Part shown: positions 14,214 through 21,763 of the stretch, in pieces | How the letters are laid out: each line of letters begins with the position of its first letter | Numbering within the stretch: the stretch's first letter is position 1 | Assembly: GCA_900759385.1 (NCBI GenBank) | Contig: CAAEUZ010000057.1 | Span: 1-21,904, forward strand | Source of the DNA: an uncultured Oscillospiraceae bacterium | GTDB taxonomy: Bacteria > Bacillota > Clostridia > Oscillospirales > Oscillospiraceae | DNA: 21,904 bases | Direction of reading: 5' to 3' | The notes under the pieces: generated by a model | The model's input: only the letters and a program-made list of their open reading frames with translations | Databases searched by the model: none | What the model was told of the DNA's origin: nothing | Made by a program: the position numbers and the translations under genes

Positions 14214-15396
14214 ATTTGGACCGCTTGCCGGCGTAAAGGTTATAAATGCCGCGCTGTCTGTGGCCGGCCCGTTTGCTGCGCAGCTGATGGCGGAGTGGGG
14301 CGCCGATGTGCTGTGGCTTGAAAATGTCAAAACCCGTGATATAACCCGCAACGGCACTGGATATTTTGCCGAGGCAGAGCGCAAGAATGAGCGCTCGATG
14401 CCGTTGAATATCCCCAGCCCGGAAGGCAAGGAAATACTCTTTAAGCTGCTCAAGGATACCGACATTTATATAGAGGCGTCCAAAGGCGGGCAGTACGAGC
14501 GCTGGGGCCTCAGCGACGAAGTCCTTTGGAGCGTAAATCCCAAGCTGGTCATAGTCCACGTGTCCGGTTTTGGCCAGACTGGCCTGCCGGAGTACGTTAA
14601 AAGGGGCTCCTATGACCCGATAGCGCAGGCGTTCGGATGCTACCTGCAGTATAATGGTTTTCCGGATCGAGACCCCATACCGGCCAATCCCCAGCCCTGT
14701 GATTTTGCGACCGGCCTTATGGCGGGATTCGCGGCCCTGGCTGCGTATCACAAGGCGCAGCAGACGGGCAAAGGCGACAGCATAGACCTTGCCCAGTATG
14801 AGGTTATGATACGCATACTGAACAGCTATCCGGTTGAGTATCTCAACCTCGGCATGAAGTATGAGCGTGCAGGCAACCGCAATGCCAAGTGCGTATGCTT
14901 CGGACTGTATAAGTGCAGGGACGGAAAGTGCATCTACATCGCCGGAATAGGCGCTGGCATAAGCAAGAAGCTCTGCGATTTTCTCGGCGTTGAGTACGGC
15001 ACGGAGCTGCTGCCGGCTGGAGTGCCTTACTACTCGCCGAAGTCGGAAGGCGGCCAGCTGCTCGAAGGGGAGCTTCTCAAGTACCTGGCCGGTGTGAGCG
15101 CAGCAGAGGCGGAAAAGGCCATGCTCGCAGTGGGAATCCCCGCGCAGATGGTCTTCGACCTGGAGGACGCCGTAGAAAATCCCCAGTATATAGCGCGTGA
15201 GACCTTCACTGAATGGAAGGCAGTTGACGGCCGCACTATAAAGGGTGTCAACATTATACCCAAGTTTAAGAACTATCCGGGACAGGTGTGGCGCGGCTGC
15301 CCCACCAAGGGCATGGACACCCGTGAGGTCCTGGAGTCCCTGGGCTACAGCGATTCCGAAATTGACGGCCTGTACGAGAAAGAAATTGTCTGCTGA
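14197..15396 (+). CDS. CaiB-like family III CoA-transferase
   Basis: The 399-residue protein is very like E. coli CaiB (L-carnitine CoA-transferase). Shared stretches are FGPLAGVKV, AGPFAAQLMAEWGADV, EASKG, GLSDEVLWSVNPKLVI, GKGDSIDLAQYEVM, NPQYIARE, DGRTIKGVNIIPKFKN and PGQVWRG. The catalytic Asp that forms the aspartyl-CoA thioester is at 169, the number reported for CaiB. Unlike the gene before it, it lacks the racemase His (SYD at 138-140). It would move CoA from a product acyl-CoA to the incoming acid, saving ATP. ATG 14197 follows AAAGGGG and overlaps the upstream gene end. Its true acid substrate is unknown. Confidence 0.9.
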   Translation: MTQQPEFGPLAGVKVINAALSVAGPFAAQLMAEWGADVLWLENVKTRDITRNGTGYFAEAERKNERSMPLNIPSPEGKEILFKLLKDTDIYIEASKGGQYERWGLSDEVLWSVNPKLVIVHVSGFGQTGLPEYVKRGSYDPIAQAFGCYLQYNGFPDRDPIPANPQPCDFATGLMAGFAALAAYHKAQQTGKGDSIDLAQYEVMIRILNSYPVEYLNLGMKYERAGNRNAKCVCFGLYKCRDGKCIYIAGIGAGISKKLCDFLGVEYGTELLPAGVPYYSPKSEGGQLLEGELLKYLAGVSAAEAEKAMLAVGIPAQMVFDLEDAVENPQYIARETFTEWKAVDGRTIKGVNIIPKFKNYPGQVWRGCPTKGMDTREVLESLGYSDSEIDGLYEKEIVC

Positions 15397-15419
15397 ATCG
15401 GCAAAGAGAGGCTGCTAAA

Positions 15420-16835
15420 ATGGATAAAGCGAAAAAAACTAATGTATGGTATTGGGTAAAATGGGCGGTGTGCGTTGCTGCTCTAGTAATACCCTGTGTA
15501 ATTCCCCCGTTCGAGGGACTGGAGACGTCCGGCATGCGCTGCCTGGCGGTGCTGCTGTTTGTGGTGCTGGTCATGGTGTTCCAGGTCACTACAGATTTCA
15601 TCGCCAGCCTTATGGGCTTCTTCCTGTTTTATATCCTGGGGGTTGGCGACAGCACTGCGGCCAACCTGAGCGGTTTTACCACAACCACCTTCGTGCTGCT
15701 GCTTGGCGCTTTCGGTATGGGCGGCGTTCTGTCCCAGTGCGGCTCCCTGGCCTACATAGCGAAAAAAATAGTTGCCCTGTTCCCGAGAACTTACAAGGGA
15801 AGTGTAACGGCTATGTACGTCTCCGGCATGATAGTGTCGCCGTTCCTGTCTTCCGGTTCGGCCAAAGGCGTGATCATGTCCATGATAAGCTGCCCCACCG
15901 CAAAGAACCTGGGCATAAAGCCTGGCACCAACGCCGCGGCGGGCATGTTCATGGCGGGGTGGATACCCGTGGGCGTCCTGGGCGTCTGCTTCCTGTCCGG
16001 ATGCATGAGCGCGCCCACCCTGACCGGGCTGGTTGATGCGGAATATGCGGATTTCTTCAGCTGGGTACGCTGGTTTATCCAGGCGCTGCCGTTCCTGGTC
16101 GTTACCCTGGTGGGATGCTATTTTGCCAACCTGTTCCTGTATAAGCCGAAAGCCGATGAATTCGTGAACACGATGCCGGTGAATACTGAAGAGGAACCGG
16201 TAAAAGAGCGCCTGAACAGCAAGCAGATCATTTCCCTGGTGGTTCTCATTGTCGTCGTGCTGTGCTGGATCTTCGCCAAGCAGCTTGGCCTCACCGACGC
16301 CTGGATCGCCCTGGCGGGCCTGGCCATAATGCTGCTCGCCGGCTGCATAGACAAAAAGAAGGGCGCCGGCTGCGTGCCCTGGAGCGTGCTGATCTTCTCC
16401 GCCTGGGTGCTGACGGTTTCGTCCCTTATGGGCTCCACCGGCCTTTCCAACTGGATTACCGATGCGGCAGGCGAGCTTGTTGCCCCGCTCATGAGCAACC
16501 TTTGGATATTCATTCCGGTTTGCTGCGTGGTTATTTACGCTATCCGCATGCTCGTCATATCCCAGACCCTCGTTACCTCCGTGTTTTTCGTCCTCCTCAG
16601 CCCGCTGGCGATAGCTAATGGCATTAACCCCTGGATCGTGGGCTTCATTGCCAGCGTTACAATCTGCACCTGGAACACCCTTCCCCAGTCCATACCCTTC
16701 TTGTCGGCGTTTGGCGCGACAGATGGCTATGTTCCGTTCAACAAATGCGTCAAGATGTCTGTCTTCGTGATGATATGGCAGATAGTGGCGCTCTGGGCGT
16801 GCATACCCTTCTGGAGCATGATGGGACTCTGCTGA
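15420..16835 (+). CDS. Second SLC13/DASS-like anion permease
   Basis: This 471-residue membrane protein has about 11-12 hydrophobic segments. Features typical of SLC13 carriers are an SSGSAKGVIMSM re-entrant segment (about 143-154), a charged central loop (around 242-265, NTEEEPVKERLNSK), and a second half with TLVTSVFFVLLSPLA and TICTWNTLPQSIPFL. It is predicted to import an organic anion with Na+ or H+. It differs clearly from the transporter at 10310-11740, so the cluster has two carriers, perhaps for substrate and product exchange or for two acids. ATG 15420 lies 24 bases after the CoA-transferase stop behind AAAGAGAGG. It sits inside the acyl-CoA operon. Confidence 0.85.
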   Translation: MDKAKKTNVWYWVKWAVCVAALVIPCVIPPFEGLETSGMRCLAVLLFVVLVMVFQVTTDFIASLMGFFLFYILGVGDSTAANLSGFTTTTFVLLLGAFGMGGVLSQCGSLAYIAKKIVALFPRTYKGSVTAMYVSGMIVSPFLSSGSAKGVIMSMISCPTAKNLGIKPGTNAAAGMFMAGWIPVGVLGVCFLSGCMSAPTLTGLVDAEYADFFSWVRWFIQALPFLVVTLVGCYFANLFLYKPKADEFVNTMPVNTEEEPVKERLNSKQIISLVVLIVVVLCWIFAKQLGLTDAWIALAGLAIMLLAGCIDKKKGAGCVPWSVLIFSAWVLTVSSLMGSTGLSNWITDAAGELVAPLMSNLWIFIPVCCVVIYAIRMLVISQTLVTSVFFVLLSPLAIANGINPWIVGFIASVTICTWNTLPQSIPFLSAFGATDGYVPFNKCVKMSVFVMIWQIVALWACIPFWSMMGLC

Positions 16836-16843
16836 CAATACCG

Positions 16844-16877
16844 GCACATGCAAGCCGGTTATCCGGCTTGCATGTGC
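16844..16877 (+). repeat. Perfect 15-bp intercistronic stem-loop
   Basis: GCACATGCAAGCCGG (16844-16858), loop TTAT, CCGGCTTGCATGTGC (16863-16877). It lies 9 bases after the transporter stop, in the only long gap (138 bases) of the operon, and no T tract follows. It is more likely an mRNA-processing or stability element, partial attenuator or protein site than a standard terminator. Confidence 0.75.
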
Positions 16878-16973
16878 TACGGCTGTGCCAAACCGTTTGC
16901 CGCTGATACCTTTTTGTCAGGGCAATTTGCTGATGCGTCAAATAAATATGCAAATGCATGGGAGGAAATTATT

Positions 16974-18533
16974 TTGTATCAAGTTGGATATTTCCTTACC
17001 AGGAATTCTACGATGTTCCCTGACCACGTTGCGGTCATACACGACGGGCGCACGATAACGTACAGAGAACTCAACGTGGCTGCTAACCGTCTGGCGAATC
17101 ATTTCCTTGAAATGGGCATACGTAAGGGAGACCGCGTGGGATTCCTCCTCTCGAATTCGATTGAAATAGTGATTCTCTGGTATGCAACACAAAAAATTGG
17201 CGTGGCCGCCATGCCGATAAACCTCAGGCTGCTCCCGGATGAGGTGTCCCATATCATAAACGATGCACAGTGCAGGGTCCTTGTGTACTCGGAGAAATAC
17301 AGGGACCTGGCAATCACCTCTCTGGGGGAGTGCCATTGCGTACAGTACCTTTTATATAAGGGCGACGGTTCGTCCGGACTCCCCGGCACCGACATTGTCC
17401 CGCTTATCCTTGACGGGGACAGCAGCGAGCCGGCCGTAGACGTTTCCGGAGACGACGAATCTGTAATTTTGTATACCAGCGGCACCACCGGCAGGTCCAA
17501 AGGCGTTATGCACACTCAGCAGATGGTGCGCGAATATTCATATATGATGGCACTGGAGACCGATCCGCCCAATAAGCCGGCAACTGTTTTGGTCCAAAGC
17601 CCAATGTTCCACCTTGGCGGCATGCAGCACATATGGCGTATGGCCATACTCGGCGGGACACTGGTACTGGTAAATAAAATTATCCCGGAAGAAATTTTTG
17701 ACTGCATTCAGAAGTACGCTGTAACGGAGTTCTATCTTTTGCCGCCTATACTTATCAAACGGCTGTATGACTATCCGGACTGGCGAAAATATGACCTTTC
17801 CTCGCTGAAAACTGTCATGTGCACAGGCGGGAAGTGCAGCATGGATATCTCAGAAATGATTTTTGAGCTGTTCCCCAATGCAAAAATCAGGCTTTCCTAT
17901 GGCTCCACGGAAGTGTTTGGCCCCACTACGGCCTTCGTGACCAGGCAGGAGCTGGAGTCAAGGCCGGAACTGGCCACTACTGTGGGCAAGCTGAACAATC
18001 AAGTGGAGATGCGCCTGGTGGACCGGCAAATGCACGATGTCCCCGACGGAACCCCGGGAGAGGCACTGGTGCGGTCGCCCATGCTTTTCAAGGGGTATTT
18101 GAACCTCCCGGAACTGAACAAAAAGGCGTTTGAAGAGGACGGCTGGTTCCATACCGAAGACGTTTTGTACCGCACGGAGGACGGCTACTATTTTGTAGTA
18201 GACCGCATAAAGGACATGATAAAAACCGGCGGGGAAAACGTGTTTGCCCAGGAGGTCGAGAGCATAATCCGCGACTTTGACGACGTTTTTGACTGTGCCG
18301 TGATCGGTATACCGGACCCGGAAATGGGAGAAGGCGTTGCGGCGGCAATAGTCACCTATGACGGGAAACGCCTGGATGGGAAAGCTTTTCTTGATGAGTG
18401 CAGGAGAAAAATGCCGAGCTACAGGAAACCGAGATACTGGACTTTCATGAAAGAACTGCCCACAAACAGCATAGGCAAAATTCAAAAGAGCATTTTGCGT
18501 GAACACCCCGAATGGTTTGAGAGAATAGAGTGA
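16974..18533 (+). CDS. CaiC-like acyl-CoA synthetase (AMP-forming)
   Basis: The 519-residue adenylate-forming ligase has the phosphate-binding motif SGTTGRSKGV (169-178), the A5 motif YGSTE, the hinge/A7-A8 region GWFHTEDV and DRIKDMIKTGGENV, and the C-terminal catalytic Lys502 in SIGKIQKS. It converts a carboxylic acid, ATP and CoA to acyl-CoA via acyl-AMP, probably priming the CaiB-type CoA-transferase cycle as CaiC does. I chose TTG 16974 because GGAGG lies at 16961-16965, 8 bases upstream, and MYQVGYFLTRNSTMFPDHVAV is the normal family start. An in-frame ATG at 16848 falls within the stem-loop and would add non-homologous Cys-rich residues. ED in HTEDV replaces the usual GD. Confidence 0.9.
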   Translation: MYQVGYFLTRNSTMFPDHVAVIHDGRTITYRELNVAANRLANHFLEMGIRKGDRVGFLLSNSIEIVILWYATQKIGVAAMPINLRLLPDEVSHIINDAQCRVLVYSEKYRDLAITSLGECHCVQYLLYKGDGSSGLPGTDIVPLILDGDSSEPAVDVSGDDESVILYTSGTTGRSKGVMHTQQMVREYSYMMALETDPPNKPATVLVQSPMFHLGGMQHIWRMAILGGTLVLVNKIIPEEIFDCIQKYAVTEFYLLPPILIKRLYDYPDWRKYDLSSLKTVMCTGGKCSMDISEMIFELFPNAKIRLSYGSTEVFGPTTAFVTRQELESRPELATTVGKLNNQVEMRLVDRQMHDVPDGTPGEALVRSPMLFKGYLNLPELNKKAFEEDGWFHTEDVLYRTEDGYYFVVDRIKDMIKTGGENVFAQEVESIIRDFDDVFDCAVIGIPDPEMGEGVAAAIVTYDGKRLDGKAFLDECRRKMPSYRKPRYWTFMKELPTNSIGKIQKSILREHPEWFERIE

Positions 18534-18559
18534 GAAAATTTATAAGGAGTCTGCCTGAA

Positions 18560-19894
18560 ATGGAGATATATGATATTTTAAAATCCAATGGTATTGATGC
18601 GTTGGGCGCGGAGTCCGTCCCTGCGGACTACACGCATGATGAATGTGCCGGCATTACCGGCATTCCTGATGCGGTTGTGGAGGCGTGCTGCACCGAGGAT
18701 GTGGCCAAGGTAATCGGCCTGTGTGCGGGGGCGGGCGTGCCCGTCACGGTGCGCGGAGCGGGCACCGGAAAAGCGGGCGGCAGCGTGGCCGTAAACGGCG
18801 GCGTGGTCCTCTCCCTCAAAGGTATGAACAAGGTTATCGGCTTCGATGAGGAGGCCGCTGCGCTTACGGTGCAGCCGGGTATGCTCCTCCAGGACGTCAA
18901 GGCCGAAGCTGCTGCCCACGGTCTGGACTACCCGCCGGACCCGGGCGAGCAGACGGCGACCATCGGCGGTAACGCCTCTACCAATGCGTCCGGCCCCAGC
19001 GCATGCAAGTACGGTGCGACAAAGGACTACGTACTTGACGCCACAGTTGTCCTGGCGGACGGCAGTGTGGCGAAACTCTCAGAAAAGCCGGAATACGCGA
19101 ATATACTCGGCAGCGAAGGCACACTCGGCGTCATAACCGAGCTCACGCTGAAGCTCGTAAAGCGTCCGGCAAAGGACGTGATACTGCTCCTGCCGTTCAT
19201 GGACAGCCAGAGCTGCATCAGCGCGGCGCACAAGCTCAGCGGGTTCTCCCCGGCCGTGCTGGAATACCTAGACACAGACCTGGTTGAGTTTTCCGGCAAG
19301 GTGACCGGAAATCCGGTTTTCCCGGTGAGCATGGACGGAGAGCGCGTAGGCGCCACGCTCATGCTGCAGCTGGAAGGCGAAGACGATGACAGCCTGGACG
19401 AACAGATGGAGGCGGTGGCGGAGCTCGCCGAAGAGCTTGAGTGCCTGGATATCCTCGTTGTGGACACGCCTACGCTCAAACGCGAGGTGTGGACGGCGCA
19501 TGACGCCTTCCACACTTCAATGGAGACCGCCAAGAGCGAGGGCGAGATGAACGTGGACGTGCCGCCTGAAGCGGTGGCGGAATTTGTCGAGTATGCCAAA
19601 GGCCTCTCCGGCGGGGAAGTGTCCGTCATGGCCTATGCCCACGTGCTCAGCGGCGGGGTGCATGTGCACGCGGCGAGCACCCTCTCCAAGGAGGAATTTG
19701 TCCCTGTGTTCGCGGAGCTCGCGGCAGCGGTATATGGCAAATGCAGTGAACTGGGTGGGGACGTCTCCGGCGAGTACGGTATAGGCTGCGCCAAGACGGG
19801 CTACCTCGCCGAGGAGCACAGGGCCGCCCACAGGGAACTTAAATCCGAGTTGGACCCGAAGGGAATACTCAACCCCGGAAAGGTGGTAGTGTGA
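18560..19894 (+). CDS. GlcD/LctD-type FAD 2-hydroxyacid dehydrogenase
   Basis: The 444-residue protein has an N-terminal PCMH FAD-binding domain (PVTVRGAGTGKAGG, then GEQTATIGGNASTNASGP) and the C-terminal domain of D-lactate, glycolate and D-2-hydroxyglutarate dehydrogenases. Metal-ligand candidates are His361 and His368 (7 apart, as in D2HGDH) and Glu405. The usual GEHGIG motif reads GEYGIG, with Tyr406 replacing the proposed catalytic His. It probably oxidises a D-2-hydroxyacid to a 2-oxoacid. The directly following etfB and etfA mirror the lctBCD-type Etf-linked lactate dehydrogenase modules, where electrons go through Etf. ATG 18560 follows AAGGAG; the GTG at 18530 overlaps the ligase stop and lacks a site. 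Confidence 0.87.
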   Translation: MEIYDILKSNGIDALGAESVPADYTHDECAGITGIPDAVVEACCTEDVAKVIGLCAGAGVPVTVRGAGTGKAGGSVAVNGGVVLSLKGMNKVIGFDEEAAALTVQPGMLLQDVKAEAAAHGLDYPPDPGEQTATIGGNASTNASGPSACKYGATKDYVLDATVVLADGSVAKLSEKPEYANILGSEGTLGVITELTLKLVKRPAKDVILLLPFMDSQSCISAAHKLSGFSPAVLEYLDTDLVEFSGKVTGNPVFPVSMDGERVGATLMLQLEGEDDDSLDEQMEAVAELAEELECLDILVVDTPTLKREVWTAHDAFHTSMETAKSEGEMNVDVPPEAVAEFVEYAKGLSGGEVSVMAYAHVLSGGVHVHAASTLSKEEFVPVFAELAAAVYGKCSELGGDVSGEYGIGCAKTGYLAEEHRAAHRELKSELDPKGILNPGKVVV

Positions 19895-20685
19895 TGCTGA
19901 AAATACTGGTTTGTGTAAAGCAGGTCCCGGATGTGGATCAGATGAAGATGGACCCGGCAACGGGTACCCTGGTGCGCGCGGGCGTGCCTGCCATTCTCAA
20001 CCCCCTGGACGCCAACGCTCTGAGCGCGGCAGTGAGCGTAAAAGAGCAGTGGGGCGGCGAAATAACCGCCATAACTATGGGGCCGCCGAACGCGGAGGCG
20101 GTACTGCGCGAGTGCCTGGCAGTTGGTGCGGACAGGGCGGTGCTGGTAACCGACCGTGCATTCGGTAATGCCGATACGCTGGCGACAAGCTATTCCATCG
20201 TATCCGCGGCAGACATGGTCGATAAGTTTGACCTCATTTTTTGCGGGAAAGAGACCCTGGATGGGGCGACAGGCCAGATGGGCGCCCAGCTGGCGGAGCG
20301 TTTTGACGCCGCCCAGGTGACGAGCGCCAGCCTGATAAAAAACATAGACGAAGAGAAAAAGACGGCCATAGTGGAGCGGGAGATCGAAAGCGGGATCGAG
20401 ACGCTGGAGGTTACGCTGCCGTGCCTGTTCACGATGGAAAAAACGCATTACAGCGCACGTATCCCGAACCTGAAGGGGAAAATGCGCGCCAAAAAGGCGG
20501 AGATAGTAACCTTCACCGCTGATGACATAACCGGCCTTGACAGGGGGCGCATAGGCGACCCCGGCTCTCCGACAAAGGTGCCGCGCATGTTCCCGCCCGT
20601 ACTTCCGGAGCCTGGGATAATAATAGATGAGGGCAGCGTGGAGGCAAGTGTGGCCAAGCTGCTGGAAATCATAGAGGGGGTGTGA
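19894..20685 (+). CDS. etfB: Electron transfer flavoprotein beta subunit (clostridial type)
   Basis: The 263-residue EtfB starts LKILVCVKQVPDVDQMK and has the features of clostridial and bifurcating EtfB proteins: ILNPLDANAL, ITMGPPNAEAVLRECLAVGAD, TDRAFGNADTLATS and a DGATGQMG segment in place of the commoner DGDTAQVG. It is clearly different from the FixA at 4942. With EtfA it should accept electrons from the 2-hydroxyacid dehydrogenase encoded just upstream, possibly with NAD as partner. The ATG at 19894 overlaps the upstream stop by one base (TGATG) behind AAAGGTGG, so translation is coupled. An in-frame GTG at 19891 would add one residue. Confidence 0.93.
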   Translation: MLKILVCVKQVPDVDQMKMDPATGTLVRAGVPAILNPLDANALSAAVSVKEQWGGEITAITMGPPNAEAVLRECLAVGADRAVLVTDRAFGNADTLATSYSIVSAADMVDKFDLIFCGKETLDGATGQMGAQLAERFDAAQVTSASLIKNIDEEKKTAIVEREIESGIETLEVTLPCLFTMEKTHYSARIPNLKGKMRAKKAEIVTFTADDITGLDRGRIGDPGSPTKVPRMFPPVLPEPGIIIDEGSVEASVAKLLEIIEGV

Positions 20686-20687
20686 GC

Positions 20688-21674
20688 ATGAAGAGCGAAT
20701 ACAAGGATATGTGGGTCTACATAGAAGTGAATAACGGCCTGATCCACCCCGTAGGCCTGGAGCTGTGCTGTGAGGTGCGCAAACTCTGTGACCAGAGCGG
20801 CGACAGGCTGGTAGCCGTTGTGGCCGGACAGGTGGACGAACATGAACTGGATAAGGTAAAAGACTGCGGCATAGACCGGCTGATTTGCGTCAGCGGGACA
20901 GGATACGAGCGCTACAACACGGAGGCTTACACCAACCTTTTCACCGAGCTGTGCCGTAAGTACAAGCCGAGCGCGGTGTTCGTCGGCGGTACGACAAACG
21001 GCAGGGACTTTGCGCCCAGGTTTGCCGTGCGCCTGGAGACCGGCTGCACGAGCGATGCCACGGAGGTAATATATAACCCAGGTACACGGGACATTGAGTT
21101 CGTGGAACCGGCGGCCGGCGGCAAGATAATGGCGGTTATCACTATCCCCGAGATGCGTCCGCAGGTAGGCACCATACGTCCCGGTACGTTCAAGTATGCC
21201 CCCGTTGGACGGAAGGACTCTGTGGAGGTCATAAAAGAAAACATAAGTTACCCGGTGGAGCAAATACGCTCCAAGCTCCTGGACTTTGCTCAGGACGCTT
21301 TTGATCCCGCCTTGAATATAAGCAGCTGTGACGTCATAGTTTGCGTGGGCGCAGCGCTGAAAGACGAGAGCATGCCCAAATATAGGGAGCTGGCGGATCT
21401 GCTGGGGGGTAAATTGGCCTGCACCAGGCCGGTTGTTGACCGGGAGCTTCTGCCGTATAAGCTGCAAGTGGGGCAGTCCGGCGTGATGATAAAGCCGAAA
21501 CTGTACATAGGCTTTGGCATCTCCGGAGCGGTGAACCACGTCACCGGCATAGACGCCGGTAAGTTCATAGCGGTGAACACCGACCCTGATGCGCCGATCT
21601 TCCGTTACTGTGACTACGGCATAGTGGGAGATATGGACGAGGTCTGCGATGCCATGATAGCAGCGCTGAAATAA
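20688..21674 (+). CDS. etfA: Electron transfer flavoprotein alpha subunit
   Basis: The 328-residue EtfA has an N-terminal nucleotide-binding-like half (EVNNGLIHPVGLELCCEVRKL) and the FAD-binding C-terminal half: CTRPVVDRELLP, VGQSGVMIKPKLYIGFGISGAVNH, then APIFRYCDYGIVGD. No extra N-terminal ferredoxin domain is present, unlike LctC of Acetobacterium as I recall it. It partners the upstream EtfB. ATG 20688 lies 2 bases after the etfB stop, behind GAGGGGGTG. It is the last gene of the operon; 44 bases later a strong terminator follows. FixB at 5718 is a separate, more distant paralogue. Confidence 0.93.
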   Translation: MKSEYKDMWVYIEVNNGLIHPVGLELCCEVRKLCDQSGDRLVAVVAGQVDEHELDKVKDCGIDRLICVSGTGYERYNTEAYTNLFTELCRKYKPSAVFVGGTTNGRDFAPRFAVRLETGCTSDATEVIYNPGTRDIEFVEPAAGGKIMAVITIPEMRPQVGTIRPGTFKYAPVGRKDSVEVIKENISYPVEQIRSKLLDFAQDAFDPALNISSCDVIVCVGAALKDESMPKYRELADLLGGKLACTRPVVDRELLPYKLQVGQSGVMIKPKLYIGFGISGAVNHVTGIDAGKFIAVNTDPDAPIFRYCDYGIVGDMDEVCDAMIAALK

Positions 21675-21718
21675 TTTGCAGAGAGAAAATAATATAAATT
21701 AATTTGACCTGAACGCAG

Positions 21719-21752
21719 CGCCGCCCGGGATCTATCCCGGGCGGCGTTTTTT
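21719..21752 (+). terminator. Strong Rho-independent terminator of the long operon
   Basis: CGCCGCCCGGGA (21719-21730), loop TCTA, TCCCGGGCGGCG (21735-21746) is a perfect 12-bp GC-rich stem followed by six T residues (21747-21752). Confidence 0.95.
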
Positions 21753-21763
21753 ATTATGGTGGT

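Noticed and set aside
15483..16853. Long open frame on the minus strand (456 codons) opposite the second transporter
   Set aside because: His/Gly/Glu-rich translation with no family motif, fully opposite a well-supported transporter gene; a by-product of GC-rich codon use. The same holds for the minus-strand frames at 11827-13023 and 20448-21539.
16875..16890. Minus-strand sigma-54-like sequence (TGGCAC-N5-TAGCA)
   Set aside because: One mismatch in the -12 element, and it would point into the 3' end of the transporter gene with no gene to drive. Noted but not called.
13062..21674. Stickland-type 2-hydroxyacyl-CoA dehydratase pathway (Fld/Had/Lcd type)
   Set aside because: Family III CoA-transferase, acyl-CoA dehydrogenase and ETF are present, but neither dehydratase subunits nor the ATPase activator are in the window.
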